A DNA stretch of 64,000 nucleotides, taken from the NCBI GenBank assembly GCA_903642235.1, contig CAHJWL010000001.1:372001-436000 (forward strand). The letters are read 5' to 3'. Source of the stretch: Acidobacteriaceae bacterium. Its GTDB lineage: Bacteria; Acidobacteriota; Terriglobia; Terriglobales; Acidobacteriaceae. Below are positions 17,334 to 25,265 of this stretch, piece after piece (the stretch's first letter is position 1; every line of letters begins with the position of its first letter). The notes below the pieces were generated by a model, which had not been told where the DNA came from, did no database searches, and saw only the letters and a list, made by a program, of their open reading frames with translations. The translations under genes were made by a program, and so were the position numbers.

Positions 17334-19448
17334 GTGTCCTCCCCCTTCGAAATCGTGTCCAACTTCTCTGAGCCGGAAGAGAACAGCTTGGCGGAGGTAC
17401 CGCGCAAGCTGCCTACCTTGCACGCCTTCTTCTCGCCCGGGGGTCTGTTGTCGAAGTCGTCGCTTGCGTTTGAGCATCGGCCAGGGCAGTACGAGATGGC
17501 AAAGGCGGTCGAGGCGGCGCTCAAGGACAAGCGGCGGCTGATCGTGGAGGCCGGGACGGGAACGGGAAAGACCCTGGCGTACTTGCTGCCAGCATTGCGG
17601 CTGGCGCGCGAGACAGGGCAGCGCGTGATCGTCTCGACCGGTACGAAGAACCTGCAGGAGCAGCTTTACTTCAAGGATTTGCCGTTTCTTGAGTCTGTGC
17701 TGACGGAGAGCGGACCGCTGAAGGTCTGTTACATGAAGGGCCGCGCAAACTACGTCTGCCGACACAAGCTATATGCGCTGCGGGACTCGCCGCTGTTGAC
17801 TGGTCTCGAGGAGATTGCACAGTTTCACGCGATCTCGAACTGGGAGCGCACGACAGAGACGGGTGATCGGGCGGAGATCGATGCTCTGCCGGAACACTCG
17901 CCGTTGTGGGGCAAGCTGGACGCACGGACGGAGGCATGCCTCGGCACGACCTGCCCGGACTGGGAGCGATGCTTCATCACCAGCATGCGGCGGAAGGCGC
18001 TCGAGAGCGAACTGGTCATCGTCAATCACCATCTCTTCTTTGCCGATCTTTCGATCAAGCAGCAGGCGGGCGGTGCGCCGGATGCGGGCATTCTGCCGGA
18101 GGCGTGCGCGGTCATCTTTGACGAGGCGCATGAGCTCGAAGATGTAGCCAGCAACTACTTCGGCATCGGGCTTTCGACGGCGCGCTTTGAGGAGCTGACG
18201 CGCGACACAGAGACGCTGCTGCGGGCAAAGAACGCGACCAGCTCCGGTATCGAGAGTGCGTTAGGCATCGTGCGGGATCGCGCGCGGCTCTTCTTTGCGG
18301 CGCTGCCGGTCGAGGGTGGCTACGGCGCTGGAGGCGCTGGACGCATGCCCTTCACCGAGCGTGCGGAGTTCCTGGAGAGCTCGGGCGATGTGTACCTCTC
18401 CGTGCTGAATGCGCTGCAAAGGCTGGAGGGAGAGCTCGACCAGCTCAAGAATGTGGAGGAGGCACCGGGACTACGCAAGCGCGCTACGGACGTTCGCAAT
18501 CACCTCAAGTTCCTGCTCGAGTCCGAGGACAAGAACACTGTCTTCTGGATTGAGCGAAGGGCGGCGGGTGGTGTGCGCGCCGCCGGACGAGGGGGTGCGA
18601 GGGGCGGTGCGACGGCGCAGACGGCCTTCCACACACACCTGCAGGCAACACCGATTGATGTCTCGGAGCTGCTGCAGACGACGCTGTTTGATGCCTATCC
18701 GGCCGTGGTGCTGACGAGTGCGACGCTGACTGTGGCGGGGCCGGACGGAACGCCGGGGTTTGGACATATCTCGAAGCGGCTCGGTCTTGAATTTGCGCGG
18801 GAGCTTGTGGTGCCGAGCCATTTTGACTACGGCCGCCAGGCGCTGCTCTACCTGCCGCAGAACATGCCGGATCCGCGCGATCAAGCTTTCACGGACAAGG
18901 CTGTGGAGCGGATCCGGCGGGTGCTCGAGATCACGAAAGGCCGAGCCTTTTGCCTGTTTACGAGCTACGGGCATATGCGCGCCGTGCATGAACGGCTGCT
19001 GAGTGAGGTACCCTTCCCGCTGCTGCTGCACGGAACTGCGCCGAGGCATGTGCTCCTGCAGCAGTTCCGTGAGACCGAGAACGCCGTTCTGTTTGGGACC
19101 TCAAGCTTTTGGCAGGGCGTGGATGTGCAGGGCGAGCAGCTCTCGTGCGTCGTGATTGATAAGCTGCCGTTTGCGGTGCCGTCGGACCCTGTGGTGGAAG
19201 CGCGTATGCGGGCGATTGAGGCGGTGGGTGGTCGGCCCTTCTTCGACCTGCAAGTGCCACAGGCAGTTATCACGCTGAAGCAGGGATTCGGCCGCCTCAT
19301 CCGCTCGCTGACGGATCGTGGTGTTCTGATGCTGCTGGATCCCAGGGTGCACCGGTCGGGGTATGGCAAGATTTTTCTGGACTCGCTGCCGCCCTACCGA
19401 CGGACGGACGAGATTGCCGATGTCGAAGCTTTCTTTCGGCTGGACTAA
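17334..19448 (+). CDS. dinG: DinG/YoaA-type ATP-dependent DNA helicase
   Basis: A 704-residue XPD-like superfamily 2 helicase. Walker A AGTGTGKT lies at residues 73-80 and the DEAH box at 263-266. Four Cys that can hold an iron-sulfur cluster are present: Cys142, Cys202, Cys207 and Cys213. The C-terminal helicase domain has FGTSSFWQGVDVQGEQLSCVVIDKLPF and QGFGRLIRS. The family unwinds 5'-3' and handles stalled forks or R-loops. GTG 17334 is the start used. It is transcribed away from der across 128 bp. Confidence 0.92.
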   Translation: MSSPFEIVSNFSEPEENSLAEVPRKLPTLHAFFSPGGLLSKSSLAFEHRPGQYEMAKAVEAALKDKRRLIVEAGTGTGKTLAYLLPALRLARETGQRVIVSTGTKNLQEQLYFKDLPFLESVLTESGPLKVCYMKGRANYVCRHKLYALRDSPLLTGLEEIAQFHAISNWERTTETGDRAEIDALPEHSPLWGKLDARTEACLGTTCPDWERCFITSMRRKALESELVIVNHHLFFADLSIKQQAGGAPDAGILPEACAVIFDEAHELEDVASNYFGIGLSTARFEELTRDTETLLRAKNATSSGIESALGIVRDRARLFFAALPVEGGYGAGGAGRMPFTERAEFLESSGDVYLSVLNALQRLEGELDQLKNVEEAPGLRKRATDVRNHLKFLLESEDKNTVFWIERRAAGGVRAAGRGGARGGATAQTAFHTHLQATPIDVSELLQTTLFDAYPAVVLTSATLTVAGPDGTPGFGHISKRLGLEFARELVVPSHFDYGRQALLYLPQNMPDPRDQAFTDKAVERIRRVLEITKGRAFCLFTSYGHMRAVHERLLSEVPFPLLLHGTAPRHVLLQQFRETENAVLFGTSSFWQGVDVQGEQLSCVVIDKLPFAVPSDPVVEARMRAIEAVGGRPFFDLQVPQAVITLKQGFGRLIRSLTDRGVLMLLDPRVHRSGYGKIFLDSLPPYRRTDEIADVEAFFRLD

Positions 19449-19514
19449 GTCCCGTTTAAAGAGGGCGAGCGAGTCGGTTTGCACAACGTGGACGAGGGTC
19501 TATGCTTGGGAAGC

Positions 19515-19775
19515 ATGGGCAGAAATCTTTTCATTCTGGCAGCGACGCTGGGTCTGCTGGCCTTGGTGAGCTGCGGCCTTTCGTTCACGAATATTGCCCA
19601 GGAGCCAGGGTCGCCTGGTGACTCATCGCTGTGGCGGACGACAGGAATAGGTCTGCTTGTGGTCGCGCTGTTGATCGCTTTGGGAGCTGTCTTCTCGTCG
19701 CTGTTTGAGCAGGCGGAGAGGCGGGCAGAGGCGGCTCGAATGAAGGACCGGGAGCGGCGGACACGGCGAGACTAG
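19515..19775 (+). CDS. Small membrane protein, two hydrophobic segments
   Basis: An 86-residue hypothetical protein if translated from ATG 19515. The first hydrophobic stretch (NLFILAATLGLLALVSCGLSF) ends with a LVSC sequence that could act as a lipoprotein box, and a second stretch (GIGLLVVALLIALGAVFSSLF) is followed by a charged Arg/Glu tail. An in-frame ATG at 19479 would add 12 less hydrophobic residues. GGGAAGC directly before 19515 is a weak ribosome site. I do not recognise the family. It lies 66 bp after dinG on the same strand. Confidence 0.6.
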   Translation: MGRNLFILAATLGLLALVSCGLSFTNIAQEPGSPGDSSLWRTTGIGLLVVALLIALGAVFSSLFEQAERRAEAARMKDRERRTRRD

Positions 19776-19783
19776 TCTCTTGG

Positions 19784-20203
19784 CTAAAGAGTGTCGCCTC
19801 CGCGACGCTTCAAACCCGCGGCCGCGAGCTTCTCCGCGGTCACACCTGTGAGGGGGATGCCGGTGCCGGCGAGAGCCGTCGGATCCGGAACCTGATCCTT
19901 CGAGAGAATGTCGCCATCAAGCATCGCGGTATTCGCCTCGTCGGCGGAGGCGTATATCTGCTCGTAGAGTTCAGAGGCGTTATGCGCGTTGCCGACACGA
20001 ACCCGAACCTGTTTGCCCTGCTCGAACATGCTGAGCGTTACATTCTTGAGTTCGGTTTCGATGGGGGGCTGACCAAGGCGCTCCTCAGGTTCCGATTCCA
20101 GTGCCGAGACATCGCGAGGCGCAGATTGGTGGGCTGAGAGTTGCTGGGTCTCGTCTACGTGCCTTGCTCCGGAATGAAGGGCGTCGTCAGCCTGCTTTGT
20201 CAT
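19784..20203 (-). CDS. Hypothetical protein, acidic
   Basis: A 139-residue protein of unknown family beginning at ATG 20203 (MTKQADDALH). The N-terminal half is low in hydrophobicity and rich in Glu, Ser and Pro, probably disordered. Residues 50-100 (ELKNVTLSMFEQGKQVRVRVGNAHNASELYEQIYAS) look like a small folded domain. The frame stays open upstream, but those 63 codons overlap the small gene at 20241-20435 and have atypical composition. It follows that gene by 37 bp, so the two may form an operon. Confidence 0.5.
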   Translation of the reverse strand: MTKQADDALHSGARHVDETQQLSAHQSAPRDVSALESEPEERLGQPPIETELKNVTLSMFEQGKQVRVRVGNAHNASELYEQIYASADEANTAMLDGDILSKDQVPDPTALAGTGIPLTGVTAEKLAAAGLKRRGGDTL

Positions 20204-20240
20204 GTGTGTCGTTAGAGGCTTGCGGCTGTAGAAGGGTGGC

Positions 20241-20435
20241 TCAGCCCTCAATGGTGCGGTGGACGGCCTTCTCGCGGGCGACGCAAAAGCGCCGTGGCGG
20301 ATCAGGAAGGAGAGAGTCGCGGATGGCGGCTCGATACCCGCCGGCGTAGATGGAGTACAGCACCGCGAGAGAGCAGCCGATCCCAAAGGCAAAACCGAGG
20401 AAGAAGCCGATCAGGGCGGTGGCGGTAAAAGTCAT
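20241..20435 (-). CDS. Small single-span membrane protein
   Basis: A 64-residue protein with one hydrophobic helix at residues 6-29 (ALIGFFLGFAFGIGCSLAVLYSIYAG), containing small-xxx-small spacing, followed by a basic tail (YRAAIRD...PPRRFCVAREK). It starts at ATG 20435. No family is recognised. The helix composition and the position immediately upstream of another minus-strand gene argue that it is real and not a chance frame. Confidence 0.55.
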   Translation of the reverse strand: MTFTATALIGFFLGFAFGIGCSLAVLYSIYAGGYRAAIRDSLLPDPPRRFCVAREKAVHRTIEG

Positions 20436-20578
20436 GTGTGAATCGTACGCGGCGTTCTGGATGGTGCTGTGCAGTCTCCGTCACGGGGCGAGCCCGGCGC
20501 TCTCGACAGGAGCTTGTACAGGAGGCTGTGCCCTTTTAGAGTGGATCCGCGCCTCAAGGAGCGGAGAGGGACAGTCCA

Positions 20579-20980
20579 ATGGAAAGTGCTTCTGCGCTTA
20601 TCGACAAAAGGATCAAGGACCTTGCGGACTGGCGGGGCGCTCTGCTGGCCAGGGTGCGCGCGCTCTTACATGAGGCAGATCCGGGAATCGTTGAAGAGTG
20701 GAAGTGGAGAGGAACTCCGGTGTGGTCCCATGAGGGGATCATTTGCACGGGTGAGACCTACAAGGAGGTTGTGAAGTTGACGTTCGCAAGGGGAGCCGTG
20801 CTTGAGGATCCTTCCAACCTGTTCAACTCCAGCCTCGATGGAAACGTCAGGCGTGCAGTCGATTTTCGTGAGGGTGACGAGATCGACGCGGCGGTCTTCA
20901 AGGAGCTCATCCGAGCTGCAGTGGCTTTGAACCTGGAACGTAAGAAAAAGACGAAGCCGGCAAAGGCCAGGGATCTTTGA
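20579..20980 (+). CDS. DUF1801 domain-containing protein
   Basis: A 133-residue protein of the DUF1801 (frataxin-like fold, YdhG-like) family. Typical features are the N-terminal SALIDKRIKDLADWRGALLARVRALLHEADPGIVEEWKWRGTPVWSHEGIICTGETYK block and FREGDEIDAAVFKELIRAAVALN at the end. The biochemical role of the family is not established. ATG 20579 starts right at the first helix. Flanking genes are on the opposite strand, so it is a single-gene unit. Confidence 0.88.
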   Translation: MESASALIDKRIKDLADWRGALLARVRALLHEADPGIVEEWKWRGTPVWSHEGIICTGETYKEVVKLTFARGAVLEDPSNLFNSSLDGNVRRAVDFREGDEIDAAVFKELIRAAVALNLERKKKTKPAKARDL

Positions 20981-21115
20981 AAGGAAGCTGAGCCTTGTCA
21001 CGCTGTGTGTAGAGGCCAGCTCACCTCGGCAGATGCTGAGAGCGCTCCGCGCGGCCCTAAGTTCACGCATTTTCCGTACTGCACAGCGATGTGTATGGAT
21101 CTTTTCCTACCCGCC

Positions 21116-21277
21116 TTAGTGGCTTGCGGAGGGTCCGGGTGAGGTTACGGCGGGCTGCGGGTGAAAGAGTTTCAGAGCGTTCTTGATGGTGTAACTGAGA
21201 CCCCAGGCAGTGGGGAGGGTAACGATGATCCAGGTCAGGACGACGAGCAGGTTTTGAGACTTCGGGGCTTCGGGCAC
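21116..21277 (-). CDS. Probable small subunit of the OFA-type MFS transporter
   Basis: A 53-residue protein starting at GTG 21277 with AAGGAG 6 bases before it, a near-perfect ribosome site. It has one membrane helix (NLLVVLTWIIVTLPTAWGLSY) followed by TIKNALKLF and a Pro/Ser tail. Very similar short proteins, with a LxWxxVxxPxxWGxxxT pattern, are annotated elsewhere as the small subunit encoded next to oxalate/formate-antiporter-like MFS proteins. It lies 98 bp downstream of such a transporter on the same strand. The transporter match and the helix are seen; the partnership is inferred. Confidence 0.75.
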   Translation of the reverse strand: MPEAPKSQNLLVVLTWIIVTLPTAWGLSYTIKNALKLFHPQPAVTSPGPSASH

Positions 21278-21375
21278 GGATTACTCCTTGGGAGTGCTTT
21301 ACGAATTTGGGGTGCGTTGGTCGCTGCATCTGCGTCGCGTAGTCCAGGACCAGCGCGGTTGAAGGCGGTTGCAGC

Positions 21376-22836
21376 TCAACGGGTAGCACCCTGCTTCGAG
21401 AGGTTGTGGTTGTCTCTGATCCAGAATTTCTCTGAAACAGGGCGGACGAGGAGATTGGCGAGGAAGCCTGCACAGAGCAGGCCGGTCATAATGTGGAGGA
21501 TGAGGGGGTAGGCCTGTTCGCGCGGAAGTTTGTTTGAGACATAGTGGTCGAGGATGCCATTGACGATGAGAGGGCCGATGATGCCGGCGGTAGACCAGGC
21601 GGTAAGTAGACGGCCATGGATGGCGGAGACGTTGAAGCCGCCAAAGAGGTCTTTGAGGTAGGCGGGGATCGTGGCGAAGCCGCCGCCGTACATGGAGATG
21701 ATGATCGCGGCGCCAGTGACGAAGAGCGGGATGGAGTTGAGGTGGGCGCTCGAGGAGAAGGGAAGAAAGAAGAAGAGCAGAGGGCCGAGGGTGAAGAAGG
21801 CGAAGTAGATGGCTTTGCGGCCGAGAAAGTCGGAGGTGGAGGCCCAGAAGAAGCGGCCGGCCATGTTGAGGATGGAGAGCAGGCCGACGAAGCCGACGGC
21901 GGCGGCGGGACCGGCCTGGCCGTGGAAGAAGTCCTGGATCATGGGTGACGCTTCTTCGAGAATACCGATGCCGGCGGTGACGTTGGTGAAGAGGATGATC
22001 CAGAGAAGCCAGAACTGCGGGGTTCGCCAAGCCTCTGTGACGGCGACGTTGTGAGACGAGATGAGGCCGGCATCCTTGCCGGTGCTAGACGTAGGTGCGG
22101 TGTAGCCCTCGGGCTTCCAGGCGGGGTTGGGAACGCGGATGGTGAAGACACCGAACAGCATAAAAGCAAAGTAAAGCAGGCCCATGACGACCATGGTGTG
22201 GGCGATGGCAGCTGAGCCGTCACCTCCAGAGGCACGGAAGTGAGTCATGAGCTGGGTGGCAAGCGGGCCGCCGGGCGAGGGAGTTTGATCGGCGGCCGTT
22301 CGGAAGTGGGCCATGAGATGAGTGGCAAGCGGGCCGCCGATCATGGCGCCGCCGCCGAAGCCCATGATGGCGAGGCCGGTAGCGAGGCCGGGACGGTCCG
22401 GGAACCACTTGATGAGGGTCGAAACGGGCGAGATGTAGCCGAGGCCCAGGCCGATACCGCCGATGGCACCGTAGCCGAGATAGACGAGCCAGAGCTGGTG
22501 TGATCGCACCCCAACGGAGGCGACAAGGAAGCCCAGGCCGAAGCAGCAGGCGGCGTAGAACATGGCGCGGCGAGGGCCGGCGCGCTCCAGCCAGGCGCCG
22601 AAGAGGGCGGCGGAGAGGCCGAGGACGGCGATGGCGATGGAGAAGATGTAGCCGATGTCTTTGTTGAGGTTGGCAGCCGAGACCGAGCCGGTGAAGGCTT
22701 GGATGAGAGGATTCTTAAAGACCGAGAAGGCGTAGACCTGGCCGATAGAGAGATGAATGGCAAGAGCGGCGGGGGGAATGAGCCAGCGGTTGTAGGACGT
22801 GGGGGCTACGGATCGATCGCGATCTAAGAAGTTCAT
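21376..22836 (-). CDS. OFA family MFS transporter (oxalate/formate antiporter-like)
   Basis: A 486-residue major facilitator with about 12 membrane segments. Start ATG 22836 (MNFLDRDRSVAP) is chosen over a frame open about 95 codons further upstream, because that region has low-complexity, non-hydrophobic sequence. OFA landmarks are RWLIPPAALAIHLSIGQVYAFSVF near the N-terminus, GGIGLGLGYISPVSTLIKWFPDRPGLATG and GGGFATIPAYLKDLFG. Substrates in the family are small carboxylates; the divergent acs next door fits acetate or formate use. A 22-codon tandem duplication sits in a hydrophilic loop (22235-22339). Confidence 0.9.
   Translation of the reverse strand: MNFLDRDRSVAPTSYNRWLIPPAALAIHLSIGQVYAFSVFKNPLIQAFTGSVSAANLNKDIGYIFSIAIAVLGLSAALFGAWLERAGPRRAMFYAACCFGLGFLVASVGVRSHQLWLVYLGYGAIGGIGLGLGYISPVSTLIKWFPDRPGLATGLAIMGFGGGAMIGGPLATHLMAHFRTAADQTPSPGGPLATQLMTHFRASGGDGSAAIAHTMVVMGLLYFAFMLFGVFTIRVPNPAWKPEGYTAPTSSTGKDAGLISSHNVAVTEAWRTPQFWLLWIILFTNVTAGIGILEEASPMIQDFFHGQAGPAAAVGFVGLLSILNMAGRFFWASTSDFLGRKAIYFAFFTLGPLLFFFLPFSSSAHLNSIPLFVTGAAIIISMYGGGFATIPAYLKDLFGGFNVSAIHGRLLTAWSTAGIIGPLIVNGILDHYVSNKLPREQAYPLILHIMTGLLCAGFLANLLVRPVSEKFWIRDNHNLSKQGATR
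22235..22339. repeat. In-frame 66-bp tandem duplication inside the MFS gene
   Basis: Two 39-base copies starting at 22235 and 22301, 66 bp apart, differ at only four positions. In protein they give GGPLATHLMAHFR and GGPLATQLMTHFR separated by 9 residues. The unit is 22 codons, so the frame is kept. The extra copy enlarges a loop between membrane segments. Confidence 0.9.
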
Positions 22837-22983
22837 AGGGTTTGGGATGCTCCAAGTGTTCCAGGGAGTGCAGTTGCGTAAGGGGAGGAGTGTAGTGATG
22901 GCGATGGAGGTTCGTCTACGTGACTGGTGGGGGTGACGAGGTGGGTCGCTCCCATGGCGGGGCGGATGTTCGCGGGGTGGTAC

Positions 22984-23012
22984 GCAGATCCCCGCGGGGA
23001 CTGCACAAACAA
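22984..23012. repeat. Dispersed palindromic repeat, copy 1
   Basis: A copy of the GCAGATCCC-N-CGGGA-N-ACAA element found also near 52196, 52244, 52309 and 58238. Its core is the palindrome ATCCCCGCGGGGA. It lies between the divergent OFA transporter and acs. Confidence 0.7.
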
Positions 23013-23115
23013 GGCGGTGCGGGCGGGTCATCGTGGTGAGAGGGCAGGGTGGTTGCCGGGGGATTGTGGGGTAGCGTAGGTTCTGAGTGATTGCTTTTGC
23101 GATCTCTGGAGACGT

Positions 23116-25095
23116 GTGCACGTGCGATCGACCGCTGATGAACAGAACCTATCGTCGAGCTTGAACGAGAGCCGGTTGTTTCCGCCGCCGGCTGTGTTTG
23201 CAGCTGGTGCCTCTATCAAAGATCGCGCGACGTACGATGCGATGTACCGGCGAAGTGTGGAGGAGCCCGAGGCGTTCTGGGCGGAGGCGGCAGGTGAGCT
23301 CGAGTGGTTCGCTCCGTGGCGGGCGGTACGAGAGGGTGAGGCGCAGGATACCAAGTGGTTTGTGGGTGGGAAGACGAATCTCTGCCATAACTGCGTGGAC
23401 CGGCATGCGCTGGGGGCGAGGAAGGACAAAGTCGCGCTGCTGTGGGAGGGTGAGCCGGGTGAGGTGCGGCGGATCACGTACCGAGAGCTGCACGGTGAGG
23501 TGCAGAGACTGGCCAATGCGCTGAAGGCTCTGGGAGTGAAGCGGGGCGATCGGGTGGCGATCTATATGGGAATGACGCCGGAGCTGGCGATGGCGCTGCT
23601 GGCATGTGCGCGCATCGGGGCAGTGCACTCGGTGATCTTTGGCGGATTTGCGGCACATGCCCTGGTCGATCGGATTAACGATTCAGAATGCATCGCTGTT
23701 CTCACGCAGGATACGAGCTACAGGCGCGGCGGCGAGGTTAAGCTGAAGGCGATTGTCGATGAGGCGCTTGCGACGTGTCCGACTATCGAAAAGGTTCTGG
23801 TTCTGAAACGCAGCGGAACGGCTGTGGAGATGAAAGCGGGCCGTGACGTGTGGTGGCATGACGCAGTTGCAGCGGCGGCGCCGGAGTGTGCGGCGGAGTG
23901 GATGGATGCGGAGGATCCGCTGTATCTGCTCTACACGTCGGGGACGACCGGGAAACCGAAAGGTCTGGTGCATACAACGGGCGGATACAGTGTCGGCGCT
24001 TATCTCACGACGAAGTACAACTTCGATCTGCGGGACAACGACGTGTACTGGTGCACGGCGGACATTGGCTGGGTGACGGGACACAGCTATGTGGTCTACG
24101 GGCCGCTGGCATGCGGGGCGACGGTGGTGCTGTATGAGGGGGCACCGAACTGGCCGGAGGCGGACCGCATGTGGAAGATCGTGGACGATCATTCGGTCAC
24201 GGTGTTCTACACGTCGCCGACGGCGATTCGGGCCTGCATTAAGTGGGGCGATGCCTATGTGCGGCGGCACTCGCTTGCCAGTCTGCGGCTGCTGGGCACG
24301 GTTGGCGAACCGATCAATCCGGAGGCGTGGATGTGGTACCACCGGGAGATCGGCCACGAGCAATGCCCGATCGTTGATACGTGGTGGCAGACGGAGACAG
24401 GTGCGCATATGATCGCGCCGGTGCCGGGGGCGATTGCGACAAAGCCTGGATCAGCGACGCTGCCCTTCTTTGGCGTTGTGCCGGATGTCGTCACAAGAAC
24501 AGGAGAGTCGGTGCCGCTGGGCCATGGCGGGTTGCTGGTGATTCGGCAGAGCTGGCCTTCGATTGCGCGCACGATCTGGGGGGATCATGAGCGCTACGTG
24601 AAGAGCTACTGGAGCGAGGTGCCAGGGAGCTACTTCTCCGGTGACAGCGCGCGGCGCGATACGGAGGGGTACTTCTGGTTAATGGGCCGGGTCGATGATG
24701 TCATCAATGTGAGCGGGCACAGGCTGGGAACGATGGAGGTGGAGTCGGCTCTGGTGGCGCATCCGAAGGTGGCGGAGGCGGCAGTGGTAGGGCGGCCGGA
24801 CGAGATGAAGGGGCAGGCAATTGCGGCGTTTGTCACGCTGGAAGGTGGATCGCAGCCGAGCGAGGAGTTGAAGCAGGAGCTGCGGCAATGGGTCGCAAAG
24901 GAGATCGGTGCGCTGGCGAGACCTGACGATCTCCGGTTTACGGAGAGCCTGCCGAAGACGCGATCCGGCAAGATCATGCGGCGGCTGCTGCGGGAGATTG
25001 CAGCGGGAAAAGAAGTGACGGGCGATACATCCACGCTGGAAGATCTGGGAGTGCTGGCAAAGCTGCGGGGGGACGAGGAGGAACTCAGCGCCTAG
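23116..25095 (+). CDS. acs: Acetyl-coenzyme A synthetase
   Basis: Acs activates acetate to acetyl-CoA through acetyl-AMP. The adenylate motif [11 protein letters not shown] is near residue 280, followed by [29 protein letters not shown] and the C-terminal [13 protein letters not shown] containing the catalytic Lys normally controlled by acetylation. The length of 659 is normal. GTG 23116 has GGAG 4 bases upstream. It is divergent from the OFA carboxylate transporter across 279 bp, a layout that suits coordinated acetate uptake and activation. Confidence 0.97.
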   Translation: MHVRSTADEQNLSSSLNESRLFPPPAVFAAGASIKDRATYDAMYRRSVEEPEAFWAEAAGELEWFAPWRAVREGEAQDTKWFVGGKTNLCHNCVDRHALGARKDKVALLWEGEPGEVRRITYRELHGEVQRLANALKALGVKRGDRVAIYMGMTPELAMALLACARIGAVHSVIFGGFAAHALVDRINDSECIAVLTQDTSYRRGGEVKLKAIVDEALATCPTIEKVLVLKRSGTAVEMKAGRDVWWHDAVAAAAPECAAEWMDAEDPLYLLYTSGTTGKPKGLVHTTGGYSVGAYLTTKYNFDLRDNDVYWCTADIGWVTGHSYVVYGPLACGATVVLYEGAPNWPEADRMWKIVDDHSVTVFYTSPTAIRACIKWGDAYVRRHSLASLRLLGTVGEPINPEAWMWYHREIGHEQCPIVDTWWQTETGAHMIAPVPGAIATKPGSATLPFFGVVPDVVTRTGESVPLGHGGLLVIRQSWPSIARTIWGDHERYVKSYWSEVPGSYFSGDSARRDTEGYFWLMGRVDDVINVSGHRLGTMEVESALVAHPKVAEAAVVGRPDEMKGQAIAAFVTLEGGSQPSEELKQELRQWVAKEIGALARPDDLRFTESLPKTRSGKIMRRLLREIAAGKEVTGDTSTLEDLGVLAKLRGDEEELSA

Positions 25096-25265
25096 ATCTC
25101 TGTTTTTCGACTCCGTGGCTTCAGTGCAGACACTTCCAGGCGAAGTGGAGGAGCTCGCCAAGGGAGGCTCGCTCCGAGCATCCGCTCGATGCAGCGGCTG
25201 GTCCTGCGTCGCTCATCTCCGAGCATCCTGAGCCGAGCGAGCCAGCATGTTGGAGCTTCCGTGCG

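Noticed and set aside
22837-23121. 95-codon N-terminal extension of the OFA transporter
   Set aside because: It has no hydrophobic or family-like sequence, would cross the acs start, and contains a dispersed repeat.
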